A DNA stretch of 64,000 bases, from assembly GCA_022841705.1 (NCBI GenBank), contig JALHQZ010000002.1:62001-126000 (forward strand), read 5' to 3'. The DNA comes from Pirellulales bacterium. GTDB lineage: Bacteria > Planctomycetota > Planctomycetia > Pirellulales > Lacipirellulaceae. The position numbers were made by a program, and so were the translations under genes. This document shows positions 54,085 through 61,521 of the stretch, piece after piece (position 1 is the stretch's first letter; each line of letters opens with the position of its first letter). Under the pieces are notes generated by a model. The model searched no databases and was not told the origin of the DNA. It saw only the letters and a list, made by a program, of their open reading frames with translations.

Positions 54085-55713
54085 ATGGTTGATCTTGTCA
54101 CAGCGCCACCCGACAATGGCAAATCACGCGTTTCCCTTCCTAAACCCAGTCCGTCTGCATCCAACGGCGAAGCCTTGAATTCTGCAAAATCTGCCCGAGC
54201 GACCATTCTGGTGATCGACGATGATCGCACCATTGGAATGCTCGTCGAACGCCGACTTGCGGCGTGTGAGATGCAGATCATCCGCGCCGCAACGGCTGCC
54301 GAAGGTCGGGAACTTATCAAACAAGCGGAGCCCGACGTCGTGCTGCTGGATGTGCGCTTGCCCGACGAATCGGGTTTGGAAGCGTTTGCTGGCATCCAAG
54401 CACTCGATCGGCAATTGCCGGTGATCTTTATTACCGCCAGCGGCGCCAGCGATACGGCTATTCAGGCCATGCGGCTGGGCGCCTTCGATTACTTGCCAAA
54501 ACCACTCGACCTGAACCGCTTGCAAGAGCTCGTGGAACAGGCGGTGGAGTCGCGCATTTTGATGAAGCGACCGGTGGCGATCGACCACGAGCAAGGCCTC
54601 ATCGCGACTCCCAACGAAAAGAGCGATGCGCTGGTGGGCCAATGTCCGCCGATGCAGGAGGTCTTCAAAGCGGTCGGCCGAGTGGCGCCGCAGAATGTCA
54701 CGGTGCTGATCCGGGGTGAAAGCGGCACCGGGAAAGAACTGATTGCGCGGGCGATCTTCCAGTACAGCAGTCGCAACAAAGGGCCCTTCCTGGCGGTCAA
54801 CTGCGCGGCGCTTACCGACACGCTGCTGGAAAGCGAGCTGTTCGGCCATGAAAAGGGTTCATTCACGGGGGCTCACGGGCGGCGGATCGGCAAGTTCGAA
54901 CAATGTTCCGGCGGCACGATTTTTCTTGACGAAGTCGGCGACATGTCGCCCATTCTGCAAGCCAAAGTCCTGCGACTGCTCCAAGAGCAGCGGTTCGAGC
55001 GCGTAGGCGGCAATGAAACCATCGAAACCGATGTGCGGATTGTGTCGGCGACGAATCGAGCGCTCGAACAAATGGTGGTCGAAGGGCATTTTCGCGAAGA
55101 TTTGTTCTACCGCCTGAATGGATACACCATTCACCTGCCGCCGCTGCGCGAACGGCAGGATGACATCAAAATGCTGCTCGAGCATTTTTTGGCGATGCTC
55201 AATCGAGAGCTTGGTCGAGACGTGCAGGTCATCGCCCCGGAAGCTTTGCAGCGGTTGCTCGGCTACTCGTGGCCCGGGAACGTCCGCGAACTGCAAGGCG
55301 TGCTGCGGCAGGCGCTGCTGCATGTGTCCGGTTCGGTGCTGATGCTGAGCGCATTGCCGCCGCAATTGATGACCGAGGCGTCGGTGGCGGCCGACAATCA
55401 AACAGAACCGGTTGCTAGATCATCTATCGCGTCGTCCAGCCCGCCTGTGCCGAGCGAACTGGGCAAAGAGCTGGGAGACCTAGCGAGTTTTATTGAAGCG
55501 CAGCTCGCCAGTGGGAGTACGGCGCTGTACGAAGAGACGTTGCATCGCATGGAGCGCACGCTGCTGCCGATCATTCTGCGGCACACGCAGGGCAACCAAT
55601 CGGAGGCGGCCAGGATCTTGGGGATCACCCGGGGAAATCTGCGCAGCAAAATTCGGCAGCACTCGATTGCCATCGAACAGGTGATTTCGCTGCACCCCGA
55701 GTCCGATTCGTAG
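54085..55713 (+). CDS. NtrC-family sigma-54 response regulator
   Basis: This 542-residue activator consists of a receiver, AAA+ and Fis helix-turn-helix. The receiver (about 40-155) has ILVIDDDRTIG, phosphoacceptor D89 in DVVLLDVRLPDESG and FDYLPKPLD. The AAA+ module (about 190-415) has GESGTGKE, the sigma-54 contact loop as GSFTGA (Ser for the usual first Ala, a known tolerated variant), GTIFLDEVGDMS and WPGNVREL. The C-terminal HTH is SEAARILGITRGNLRSKIRQH. No kinase is adjacent; the hybrid kinase/Hpt/receiver set in this region is the likely source of phosphate (inferred). It is convergent with the carbonic anhydrase gene, 21 bases apart. Confidence 0.95.
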   Translation: MVDLVTAPPDNGKSRVSLPKPSPSASNGEALNSAKSARATILVIDDDRTIGMLVERRLAACEMQIIRAATAAEGRELIKQAEPDVVLLDVRLPDESGLEAFAGIQALDRQLPVIFITASGASDTAIQAMRLGAFDYLPKPLDLNRLQELVEQAVESRILMKRPVAIDHEQGLIATPNEKSDALVGQCPPMQEVFKAVGRVAPQNVTVLIRGESGTGKELIARAIFQYSSRNKGPFLAVNCAALTDTLLESELFGHEKGSFTGAHGRRIGKFEQCSGGTIFLDEVGDMSPILQAKVLRLLQEQRFERVGGNETIETDVRIVSATNRALEQMVVEGHFREDLFYRLNGYTIHLPPLRERQDDIKMLLEHFLAMLNRELGRDVQVIAPEALQRLLGYSWPGNVRELQGVLRQALLHVSGSVLMLSALPPQLMTEASVAADNQTEPVARSSIASSSPPVPSELGKELGDLASFIEAQLASGSTALYEETLHRMERTLLPIILRHTQGNQSEAARILGITRGNLRSKIRQHSIAIEQVISLHPESDS

Positions 55714-55734
55714 GAGCGGCGCGTTGGGCGGTCG

Positions 55735-56433
55735 CTACACCTCAACATCCACGGGTTCGACCTTGCCACTTGCCAAATCGTACACCCCGCCGGCGACGAT
55801 GAGTTTCTTCTCGCGAACCAGGCGGGCGATCACTGGCGATGACTCAGCCAGCACCTGGGCTTGCAGCCGGACGTTCGCTTTGATGGCCACATCGAGATCA
55901 CCAAACGATTGCCGGACCGCAGGGCGTATGTGCTGGAAGAGCCCGCTGATTTGGCCGGGGACTTCTTCGCCTTTGAGCGTTGCCTCGACAGCGCCGCAAC
56001 GAGTGTGGCCGAGGACGTACAGCACTTTCGCGCCCAGCACCAAGGTGCCGAACTCCAAGCTTCCGACGTTCTCGCTACTAGCCACATTGCCGGCGATGCG
56101 CGTGACGAACAAGTCTCCGAAGCCTTGATCGAAGACGAACTCGATTGGCACGCGCGAGTCGGCGCAGCCCAAGAACGCCGCGAAGGGTGTTTGTTTATTC
56201 GCGATTTGCTTGAGTCGGTCCATATCGCGATGCGCTTCCAGTGGCGTTCCGGCGGCGAAGCGGGCATTGCCGGCGTAGAGCTGCGCGAGCGCCTCTTCGG
56301 GTGTCGCCGGCGGTTTGGCTGCGGCTACGGCTTCGCCGTGGGCCAGCGTCGGCCCCCAAGCGCTGGCGCCCAACGCGACGGCGCCAGCCAAGAGAGTTCG
56401 ACGGGAGGGAGTTGGGTGGTGATGTTGGCACAT
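55735..56433 (-). CDS. Exported beta-carbonic anhydrase
   Basis: This 232-residue beta-class carbonic anhydrase interconverts CO2 and bicarbonate. Zinc/catalytic residues are all present: C90, D92 and R94 in GCADSRVP, and H143 and C146 in LGHTRCGAVEA. The ATG 56433 gives MCQHHHPTPSRRTLLAGAVALGASAWGPTLAHG, a Tat-like signal with SRRTLLAG, so the enzyme is probably periplasmic. Beta-class enzymes are usually cytosolic, although Tat-exported forms are known. It is third in an apparent SbtA-SbtB-like operon, 88 bases after the SbtB-like gene. Confidence 0.93.
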   Translation of the reverse strand: MCQHHHPTPSRRTLLAGAVALGASAWGPTLAHGEAVAAAKPPATPEEALAQLYAGNARFAAGTPLEAHRDMDRLKQIANKQTPFAAFLGCADSRVPIEFVFDQGFGDLFVTRIAGNVASSENVGSLEFGTLVLGAKVLYVLGHTRCGAVEATLKGEEVPGQISGLFQHIRPAVRQSFGDLDVAIKANVRLQAQVLAESSPVIARLVREKKLIVAGGVYDLASGKVEPVDVEV

Positions 56434-56521
56434 GGTGTTTGTCAGGGGCTCGAGGTCCGCAGTCCGTTGTCCGTGGGGCCTGTGCGGCGCGTTGCTACTG
56501 ACCACGGACCACGGAAGAATT

Positions 56522-56824
56522 TCAAACGTACTTATCGCCACGCACCACATGCACATCCGAGGTGTAGGCGATCATGGCGTAGTGCGGGAAGTAGTTGTGG
56601 GCCAGCTTCTCCAACAGCTTGTCGGCCACCTCGAACGAGGTGATCGTCTCGAGGCGAATGTTCTCGCCCGGTGCATCGCCACTGCGGAGGCGGCGAGAGC
56701 CATCCCCCTCTACGTCCCACACAGTGTAGCCGGTGGCGCCCGCTTGCATCAGCTCGGCGATCAACCGCTCTTTGAGCACCGCTTCGGCGATGATTGTCAG
56801 GAGTGAGAGAACAGTGGTATGCAT
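56522..56824 (-). CDS. SbtB-like PII protein lacking the C-terminal R-loop
   Basis: This 100-residue PII-fold protein resembles SbtB, which binds adenyl nucleotides and gates the SbtA bicarbonate transporter. Recognisable parts are the T-loop region AGATGYTVWDVEGDGSRRLRSGDAPGENIRLETIT and the core HNYFPHYAMIAYTSDVHVVRG. Cyanobacterial SbtB ends in a CGPEGC-type redox R-loop; this protein stops at RGDKYV, right where that loop would begin. Nucleotide-dependent control may therefore persist without redox/apyrase control (inference). It lies 68 bases after the sbtA-like stop on the same strand. Confidence 0.88.
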   Translation of the reverse strand: MHTTVLSLLTIIAEAVLKERLIAELMQAGATGYTVWDVEGDGSRRLRSGDAPGENIRLETITSFEVADKLLEKLAHNYFPHYAMIAYTSDVHVVRGDKYV

Positions 56825-56892
56825 AGGAGGAAGGCGTGAGCAGTGATTGGTGATTCGTGTTTCGTGATCGGTGAATGTCGGCCGACCTTGTT

Positions 56893-57885
56893 CTAGCCGC
56901 CGCTGCCGAGCCAGCGGGCGAAGGCAAAATACAGGGGGATGCCCGCCAGCAGATTGAAGGGGAAGGTAATCGCCAACGACGCGGTCAGGTAGTAGGTGGG
57001 ATTTGCTTGCGGCAAGGTCATCCGCACCGCCGGCGGGGCAGCAATGTACGAGGCGCTCGCCGCCATCGCGCCGAGCACGGCACTGCCGCCGACCGACATC
57101 CCAACCGCGTGGCCCAGCATCACAGCGAGGGCGCCGTGAAAGATCGGCATCAGGATGCCAAAGCCGATGAGGAAAACGCCCACCGCTCGCAAGTCACCCA
57201 GCCGTGCGGCGGCCATGACGCCCATCTCCAACAGAAAGATTGTCAGTACGCCTTTGAATAAGCCTTCGAAGAACGGTTTGACCGGCTCGTATCCGGTGGG
57301 GCCGGTGAGGTAGCCGATCACCAGTCCGCCCACCAGCAGCACCATCGACCGGGAAGCGAGAATCTCATGCACCACTTCCGCGGTGGGTCGCGGCGCCGGC
57401 GCATCCACGGCCAGTCGGTCGCGGCTGCTTTGCAGGGCCCCGATTAACAGCGCGATATGAATCCCCGGGCTTTCGAGCAGCGTGAGCAGCGTAGACATGT
57501 ACCCCTCGGCCGGCATCCCCTGGCTGAGCGCAAACTGCTGGGCAGCAATAAAGGTGACGGCCGAGACGGAACCGTAGTGGGCCGCGATCCCCGCCGCGTC
57601 AGCGGCGTCGAACCTGCCGAACTTCCGCAGCACCGCGTACGAAGTGAGCGGTGTGATGACCCCGAGCGCCAAGGTCGCGAGCGCTGGCGCCCAAACTTCG
57701 CTCAGGGCGGCATGCGACAACTCCACGCCCCCTTTCAGTCCCAGCGCCAACAGGAGATAAATCGACAGGGTGCTGTAAGCGTCCCGCGGCAGGGCCAAGT
57801 CGCTGCGAATGAGTTTCGCCACAATTCCTAGGCCGAAGGCCAGGGTCAGCGGCGAGCAGAAGTTCTGCTGAAGCGTATTGAACAT
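56893..57885 (-). CDS. sbtA: SbtA-like sodium-dependent bicarbonate permease
   Basis: This 330-residue integral membrane protein of the SbtA family (PF05982) imports bicarbonate with Na+. About ten helices show the family's inverted-repeat design: PLTLAFGLGIVAKLIRSDLALP, YLLLALGLKGGVELSHAA, DAAGIAAHYGSVSAVTFIAAQQF, MVLLVGGLVIGYLTGPTGYEPVKPFFEGLFKGVLTIFLLEMGVMAA and GSAVLGAMAASASYIAAPPAVRMTLPQANPTYYLTASLAITFPFNLLAGIPLYF. The G-S-V-S and A-S-Y-I-A-A motifs around the substrate site are intact. It heads the operon with the SbtB-like and carbonic anhydrase genes and is divergent from a winged-helix regulator across an 89-base gap containing a palindromic operator. Confidence 0.93.
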   Translation of the reverse strand: MFNTLQQNFCSPLTLAFGLGIVAKLIRSDLALPRDAYSTLSIYLLLALGLKGGVELSHAALSEVWAPALATLALGVITPLTSYAVLRKFGRFDAADAAGIAAHYGSVSAVTFIAAQQFALSQGMPAEGYMSTLLTLLESPGIHIALLIGALQSSRDRLAVDAPAPRPTAEVVHEILASRSMVLLVGGLVIGYLTGPTGYEPVKPFFEGLFKGVLTIFLLEMGVMAAARLGDLRAVGVFLIGFGILMPIFHGALAVMLGHAVGMSVGGSAVLGAMAASASYIAAPPAVRMTLPQANPTYYLTASLAITFPFNLLAGIPLYFAFARWLGSGG

Positions 57886-57911
57886 GGCGGCGGCCCCATA
57901 TAGCGATTACA

Positions 57912-57935
57912 ATACACGAAACATAGTTCGCGTAT
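57912..57935. promoter_or_regulatory. Palindromic operator between sbtA and the wHTH gene
   Basis: ATACACGAA-ACATAG-TTCGCGTAT: 9-bp arms with one mismatch in the divergent promoter region. It is well placed for autoregulation and control of sbtA by the adjacent winged-helix protein. Confidence 0.6.
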
Positions 57936-57974
57936 TTTATATCGTCAATTGGACCGAGCTGCAAGGGCTAAATT

Positions 57975-58295
57975 ATGAAAAACACTTCGGGAAATAAATT
58001 ACCGCCATCGACAGGGCCCGCCTGGACCTTTCTCTCAAACCACGCCCACGTCCTGTGGTGCCTGTACCGGACGCCCGACGCCCTACTTAAGGACGTGGCG
58101 GCTGAGGTGGGCATCACCGAGCGAATGGTGCAAAAGATCGTGGGCGACTTGGCTGCCGCCGACTACCTGACGGTCGAGAAAGTGGGCCGCCGCAATCATT
58201 ATCAGTTGCACACCCGCAAGCCGCTGCGGCATCCGCTCGAATCGCACTGCGCGGTGGGAGAGATTCTCAAGCTGCTGAAGAAGCAGAAGCGGTGA
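57975..58295 (+). CDS. Winged-helix transcriptional regulator
   Basis: This 106-residue MarR/ArsR-type DNA-binding protein has an AAGGG ribosome site before ATG 57975. The wHTH region is HVLWCLYRTPDALLKDVAAEVGITERMVQKIVGDLAAADYLTVEKVGRRNHYQLH (about 25-80). No metal-binding Cys cluster is evident, so the signal is unknown. It is divergent from the bicarbonate operon and likely controls it through the palindrome at 57912-57935 (inferred from position). Confidence 0.88.
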   Translation: MKNTSGNKLPPSTGPAWTFLSNHAHVLWCLYRTPDALLKDVAAEVGITERMVQKIVGDLAAADYLTVEKVGRRNHYQLHTRKPLRHPLESHCAVGEILKLLKKQKR

Positions 58296-58300
58296 TCGCT

Positions 58301-58362
58301 CCGCCGACGAACGTCGGCGGCTCATGGCTCGCGGCGAGTCACTTTCTCATGAGCCCCCGACG
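58301..58362. repeat. Palindrome pair at a convergent junction
   Basis: The hairpin CCGCCGAC-GAAC-GTCGGCGG (58301-58320) is followed by CTCATGAGCCCCCGACG (about 58347-58363). It is the same class as 4248-4319 and 61453-61521 and sits between two gene 3' ends. Confidence 0.7.
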
Positions 58363-58369
58363 CCCATCG

Positions 58370-58816
58370 TCATTTTTCGTCGGGAGAGCGTTCAATCACC
58401 AGTTCCACGCGATTGATTTCTTTCGCTTCCACCGTCGCCGTGAGCGGGGTCGATTCAATTGCCGCGTAGCGCCGCGGCACGATCGTGCTGCCATGGGCTA
58501 AATGGTCTGGCGGCGTCTTCACCCGCTCGGTGGGGATCGGAACCGCTTGGGTGATGACCACGCGATACGAACCGGGTAGAGCGCCGTCGGTCGACGCGAA
58601 GGTCCGCAGCGTGAACTCCCCAGCGCTGGTGAGCTGCCCGCGTGCAGTGGGGCCAACTGCCGTGGGGATGAACTCCACCAGCCCCAGCCGCACAGGTTGG
58701 CCATCGCTAAACTTGACCGCTCCCGCAACGGGATACACGGCCGGCCGCTGCGGACCGCAACCCAACATCAGCAGCGTAAGTGCTGCGGCGGGAATCGAAT
58801 TTCGCGGCGCGATCAT
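58370..58816 (-). CDS. Lipoprotein of a third DUF1559 cassette
   Basis: This 148-residue lipoprotein starts at ATG 58816; a TTG 12 bases upstream is less likely. Its signal SIPAAALTLLMLGC ends in a good lipobox. The mature part is a carboxypeptidase-regulatory-like sandwich (YPVAGAVKFSDGQPVRLGLVEFIPT..TSAGEFTLRTFASTDGALPGSYRVVITQ). It is only distantly related to the 4.3/6.1-kb copies but occupies the same position, 8 bases after a DUF1559 gene. Confidence 0.85.
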   Translation of the reverse strand: MIAPRNSIPAAALTLLMLGCGPQRPAVYPVAGAVKFSDGQPVRLGLVEFIPTAVGPTARGQLTSAGEFTLRTFASTDGALPGSYRVVITQAVPIPTERVKTPPDHLAHGSTIVPRRYAAIESTPLTATVEAKEINRVELVIERSPDEK

Positions 58817-58824
58817 GCTAGCGT

Positions 58825-59856
58825 TCAAAAAACTTCGTCACCGCCCGACTGACTCGCTTGCGGTAGCGGCTGGAGATCGTACTCATCGTGCCGACGGCAG
58901 AGCGACTGCAGCGCCAGCGTGTCGATTAAGTTGTCGACAATGCTCACCGACCCGTCAGCCAGCACGAAGGGGCACACGCCCGGATGCCAACTACCGAAAC
59001 CGATAATCGGAATCGTGTCGTCGCCGGGCCCGTTGGCGAGCGGGGCCCCCACGCCGCCAATCCGCGCGAAGGCCATCAAGTCCTGCCCATTGTATTGCGG
59101 TCCGTTCTCTGGTGGCTGCGCCACGCGATCGAGCGGCACGTGCATTTCACCAGCGAGCGCGGTTTTGGAAGTTCCATCGATCACGTCTTTGAGCCGAATC
59201 TTATCGATCCAACCGGTCGGTTTATTCTCACGGCAACGCGGTCGGCTGGAGATGATGACGCCTGTGCCATTGCCGCCACGCCAGTACGATTGTTCATCGC
59301 CCCATGAGCCGCCCGTAAAGTCGCCATGGTTGCCGCCGTAATCGCCCACGGAACCGCCCACCAGCGTCACGCGCTCGGTGGAACTGCATCCACAGCCGTA
59401 GATGATGGTGCTTTCGACCGTGCCGGATGGAATCACCGATTCGGCCGCGCTGCGGCGCGAAGGGCACACGTAGCTGGCCACCACTTGCTCCCGTAGCGGC
59501 GAGGCGTGCGTGTCGAACGGCGCGTTCAAATCCCACCGGCTGGCAGCGCTGGATTCTTCCAGATAGGGCATAACTCGCACCAGCCACGAGGGCTGCGCGT
59601 TCTCGCAGGCGTTCTCATCGAAGTCGTTGCGTGATCGCAACCGCGCGGGGGGAAAAGCCATCTGGGAATCGTGAAATTGAATCGTCGCCAGCCCAATTTG
59701 CCGTAGATTATTCTTACACTGCGTGAATCGCGCCGCTTCGCGCGCGGATTGCACGGCCGGCAGTAACAACCCCACCAGCACGCCGATGATTGCGATCACA
59801 ACCAGCAGTTCAACCAGCGTGAAGGCCGAGCGCCTTCGGAAGTCCGGACCCATCAT
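58825..59856 (-). CDS. DUF1559 prepilin-like protein, third locus
   Basis: This 343-residue pseudopilin-like protein has prepilin signal [38 protein letters not shown], then CKNNLRQIGLATIQFHDSQMAFPPAR, YVCPSRRS, LKDVIDGTSKTALAGEMHV and the H-x9-DG motif SWHPGVCPFVLADGSV. An unusual Cys cluster (IYGCGCSS) lies mid-domain. It is cotranscribed with the lipoprotein downstream. A terminator separates it from the PEP-CTERM gene upstream. Confidence 0.93.
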   Translation of the reverse strand: MMGPDFRRRSAFTLVELLVVIAIIGVLVGLLLPAVQSAREAARFTQCKNNLRQIGLATIQFHDSQMAFPPARLRSRNDFDENACENAQPSWLVRVMPYLEESSAASRWDLNAPFDTHASPLREQVVASYVCPSRRSAAESVIPSGTVESTIIYGCGCSSTERVTLVGGSVGDYGGNHGDFTGGSWGDEQSYWRGGNGTGVIISSRPRCRENKPTGWIDKIRLKDVIDGTSKTALAGEMHVPLDRVAQPPENGPQYNGQDLMAFARIGGVGAPLANGPGDDTIPIIGFGSWHPGVCPFVLADGSVSIVDNLIDTLALQSLCRRHDEYDLQPLPQASQSGGDEVF

Positions 59857-59942
59857 TCAACTTTCCCGCTCATGCCACGAAACGAAAGCCTACGCTCTAG
59901 TATAGTGCCAAGATCGCAGACTTGAACAGCAATCTTCCCATG

Positions 59943-59982
59943 AAAAACCCCCGCGGCGGAGCACTTCGCTTCGCCGCGAGGG
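59943..59982 (-). terminator. Intrinsic terminator after the PEP-CTERM gene
   Basis: On the minus strand CCCTCGCGGCG pairs over 11 bp (one T-G) with CGCCGCGGGGG and is followed by TTTTT, 31 bases past the stop of 60013-60939. Confidence 0.8.
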
Positions 59983-60012
59983 CCGATTGTCACAGCCGTT
60001 GCCGGCGCACGA

Positions 60013-60939
60013 TTAACGCCGCTTCCAGCAAACCAACACTCCCAGGATCGTGGCTCCCACGGCGGCGATCACTACCGACGAAGGCTCCGGCACTGGGGCG
60101 GTCGGCACGACGAAGTCGAACGAGAAGGGCGCCGAGTCGCCAAAGCGAGCATTGCTGCTCAGGTCTTTCAGCACGAAGGTGGCGGAGTACTGACTGCCGG
60201 GCGCCGCCGCGGCATCGACCGCATAGACTGGTTCCCACAGCCAGTTGGCGCCCGTACCGAGCGTTTCCGTGCTGCCCACACCACTGGCGAACAATGCTCC
60301 GCCGGCCGTGTTATGAATGCTCAGTCCCGGCGACAGCGCCGTAAGCACGAGGCCAATCGTGCTGTTCGCCACCGGCGTCTTGTAGACCCCGCCGCTGGTG
60401 TTCAGCAGGTAATGCTCTGGATGGAGCACTCCGGGGAACGCCGCTTGGTCGGGATGCAAAACGCCATCCGACGGAAACAACTCATCCATTGGCGCCACGG
60501 GCAACAGGCCATACTCTTCTTCAATCGCATCGCCCGGCAGCGCTGCGGGGCCGAGGCCCGAGACCAACTTGCCGGCAAACGGACCGCTGCCGGGAAGCAG
60601 GGCGAGGCCGTCATCCCCTTGAAACGGTTCCGGGATGCGGTCGTTGGTGCTGAAACCAACCGTTGGCGTCGCCGCGGGGCCGGTCAGCACGTAACTTCCG
60701 ATGCGATGGAAGTGGTTGTTGGTCGGAGTGTCAGTATACGTGTGCGACAGGAAGAAGGTCAGCCGGTTCGCGTTGGGATTGGCCTGCCCGGCGTAGGTTC
60801 CACTGGGGAACGTTTGCCGGCCATCCACGCCGACGTGATACACAATCACTCCTGGCTCGGGCGACGCCTGTGCGGCGCCCACCATCGCAGCGAGCATCAG
60901 CCCGGCCAACCAACACTTATTCGTAGTTGTAGCAATCAT
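60013..60939 (-). CDS. PEP-CTERM protein resembling the all3515 family
   Basis: This 308-residue exported protein starts behind AAGGA. Its signal peptide KCWLAGLMLAAMVGAAQA precedes VIVYHVGVDGRQTFPSGTYAGQANPNANRLTFFLSHTYTDTPTNNHFHRIGSYVLTGPA, which resembles the all3515-type PEP-CTERM family described as zinc (Zur)-repressed in cyanobacteria; the His-rich NNHFHRIG segment is shared. The C-terminus is VPEPSSVVIAAVGATILGVLVCWKRR, a complete sorting signal. No Zur-type operator was visible upstream by eye, so zinc control is a hypothesis from family resemblance. Confidence 0.85.
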   Translation of the reverse strand: MIATTTNKCWLAGLMLAAMVGAAQASPEPGVIVYHVGVDGRQTFPSGTYAGQANPNANRLTFFLSHTYTDTPTNNHFHRIGSYVLTGPAATPTVGFSTNDRIPEPFQGDDGLALLPGSGPFAGKLVSGLGPAALPGDAIEEEYGLLPVAPMDELFPSDGVLHPDQAAFPGVLHPEHYLLNTSGGVYKTPVANSTIGLVLTALSPGLSIHNTAGGALFASGVGSTETLGTGANWLWEPVYAVDAAAAPGSQYSATFVLKDLSSNARFGDSAPFSFDFVVPTAPVPEPSSVVIAAVGATILGVLVCWKRR

Positions 60940-61033
60940 TGGAACTTGTCCTTAAGAATTGAGTTTGTGCGCAGCGCGCAGCCTCAAGGGCCGTGCGCCG
61001 TCGTGAAAATAAAGAACCGCGAAATCTCCGACA

Positions 61034-61432
61034 CTACGCCGTCGGTGGTCCGCGCGCGGGCGGCACCCGAAGCGCTGCGCGGGCAGTCAGCAGACAGCCC
61101 CGAGAAGCGGAATCGCTCGAAAGCGCGACAGGAAAGGCAAATTCGCTGCGCTGAAACTTGGGCGCACGAAACTGGGAGAGAAGCTGGCACAGCGGGCAGT
61201 CGTCGCCGTGCGAAGTGTCAACAAGTGCTGGCCCCGTTGCGCTAGCGCGGGTCGCCGCCTGATCGGGATTCGCCAAGCCGCAGGAAGCTTCCCACAAGGC
61301 GCAGTGAAGTTCCCCCAGTAGTTGCGGATGACAACAGCCGAACACCCAGTGCAGACCGACGCCAGCCCCGCTGATGAGCGTCATTACACCCAGCAGGAGT
61401 TCGCAAGTCAGTTTGTGGGGAACGGGTTTCAT
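61034..61432 (-). CDS. Cys/His-rich membrane-anchored small protein (DUF2946-like)
   Basis: This 132-residue protein has one N-terminal membrane helix (LTCELLLGVMTLISGAGVGLHWVFG), several Cys/His (CCHPQLLGELHC, SHGDDCPLCQLLSQFR) and a Pro/Ala-rich tail. The HGDDCPLC signature resembles DUF2946-type proteins often found beside metal-transport genes. It precedes the PEP-CTERM gene 60013-60939 by 94 bases in the same orientation. Metal handling is a reasonable but unproven role. Confidence 0.65.
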   Translation of the reverse strand: MKPVPHKLTCELLLGVMTLISGAGVGLHWVFGCCHPQLLGELHCALWEASCGLANPDQAATRASATGPALVDTSHGDDCPLCQLLSQFRAPKFQRSEFAFPVALSSDSASRGCLLTARAALRVPPARGPPTA

Positions 61433-61452
61433 TGCTGTTCGCGTGATTCACT

Positions 61453-61521
61453 CCCCGGACCAACGTCCGGGGCTTATGTTTTGTGTACTCTCATCGCATG
61501 AGCCCCTGACGTCAGTCGGGG
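61453..61521. repeat. Palindrome pair overlapping the end of a PEP-CTERM gene
   Basis: CCCCGGAC-CAAC-GTCCGGGG (61453-61472) and CCCCTGAC-GTCA-GTCGGGG (61503-61521). The second unit lies inside the coding end of 61474-62454 and encodes its last residues. Confidence 0.7.
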
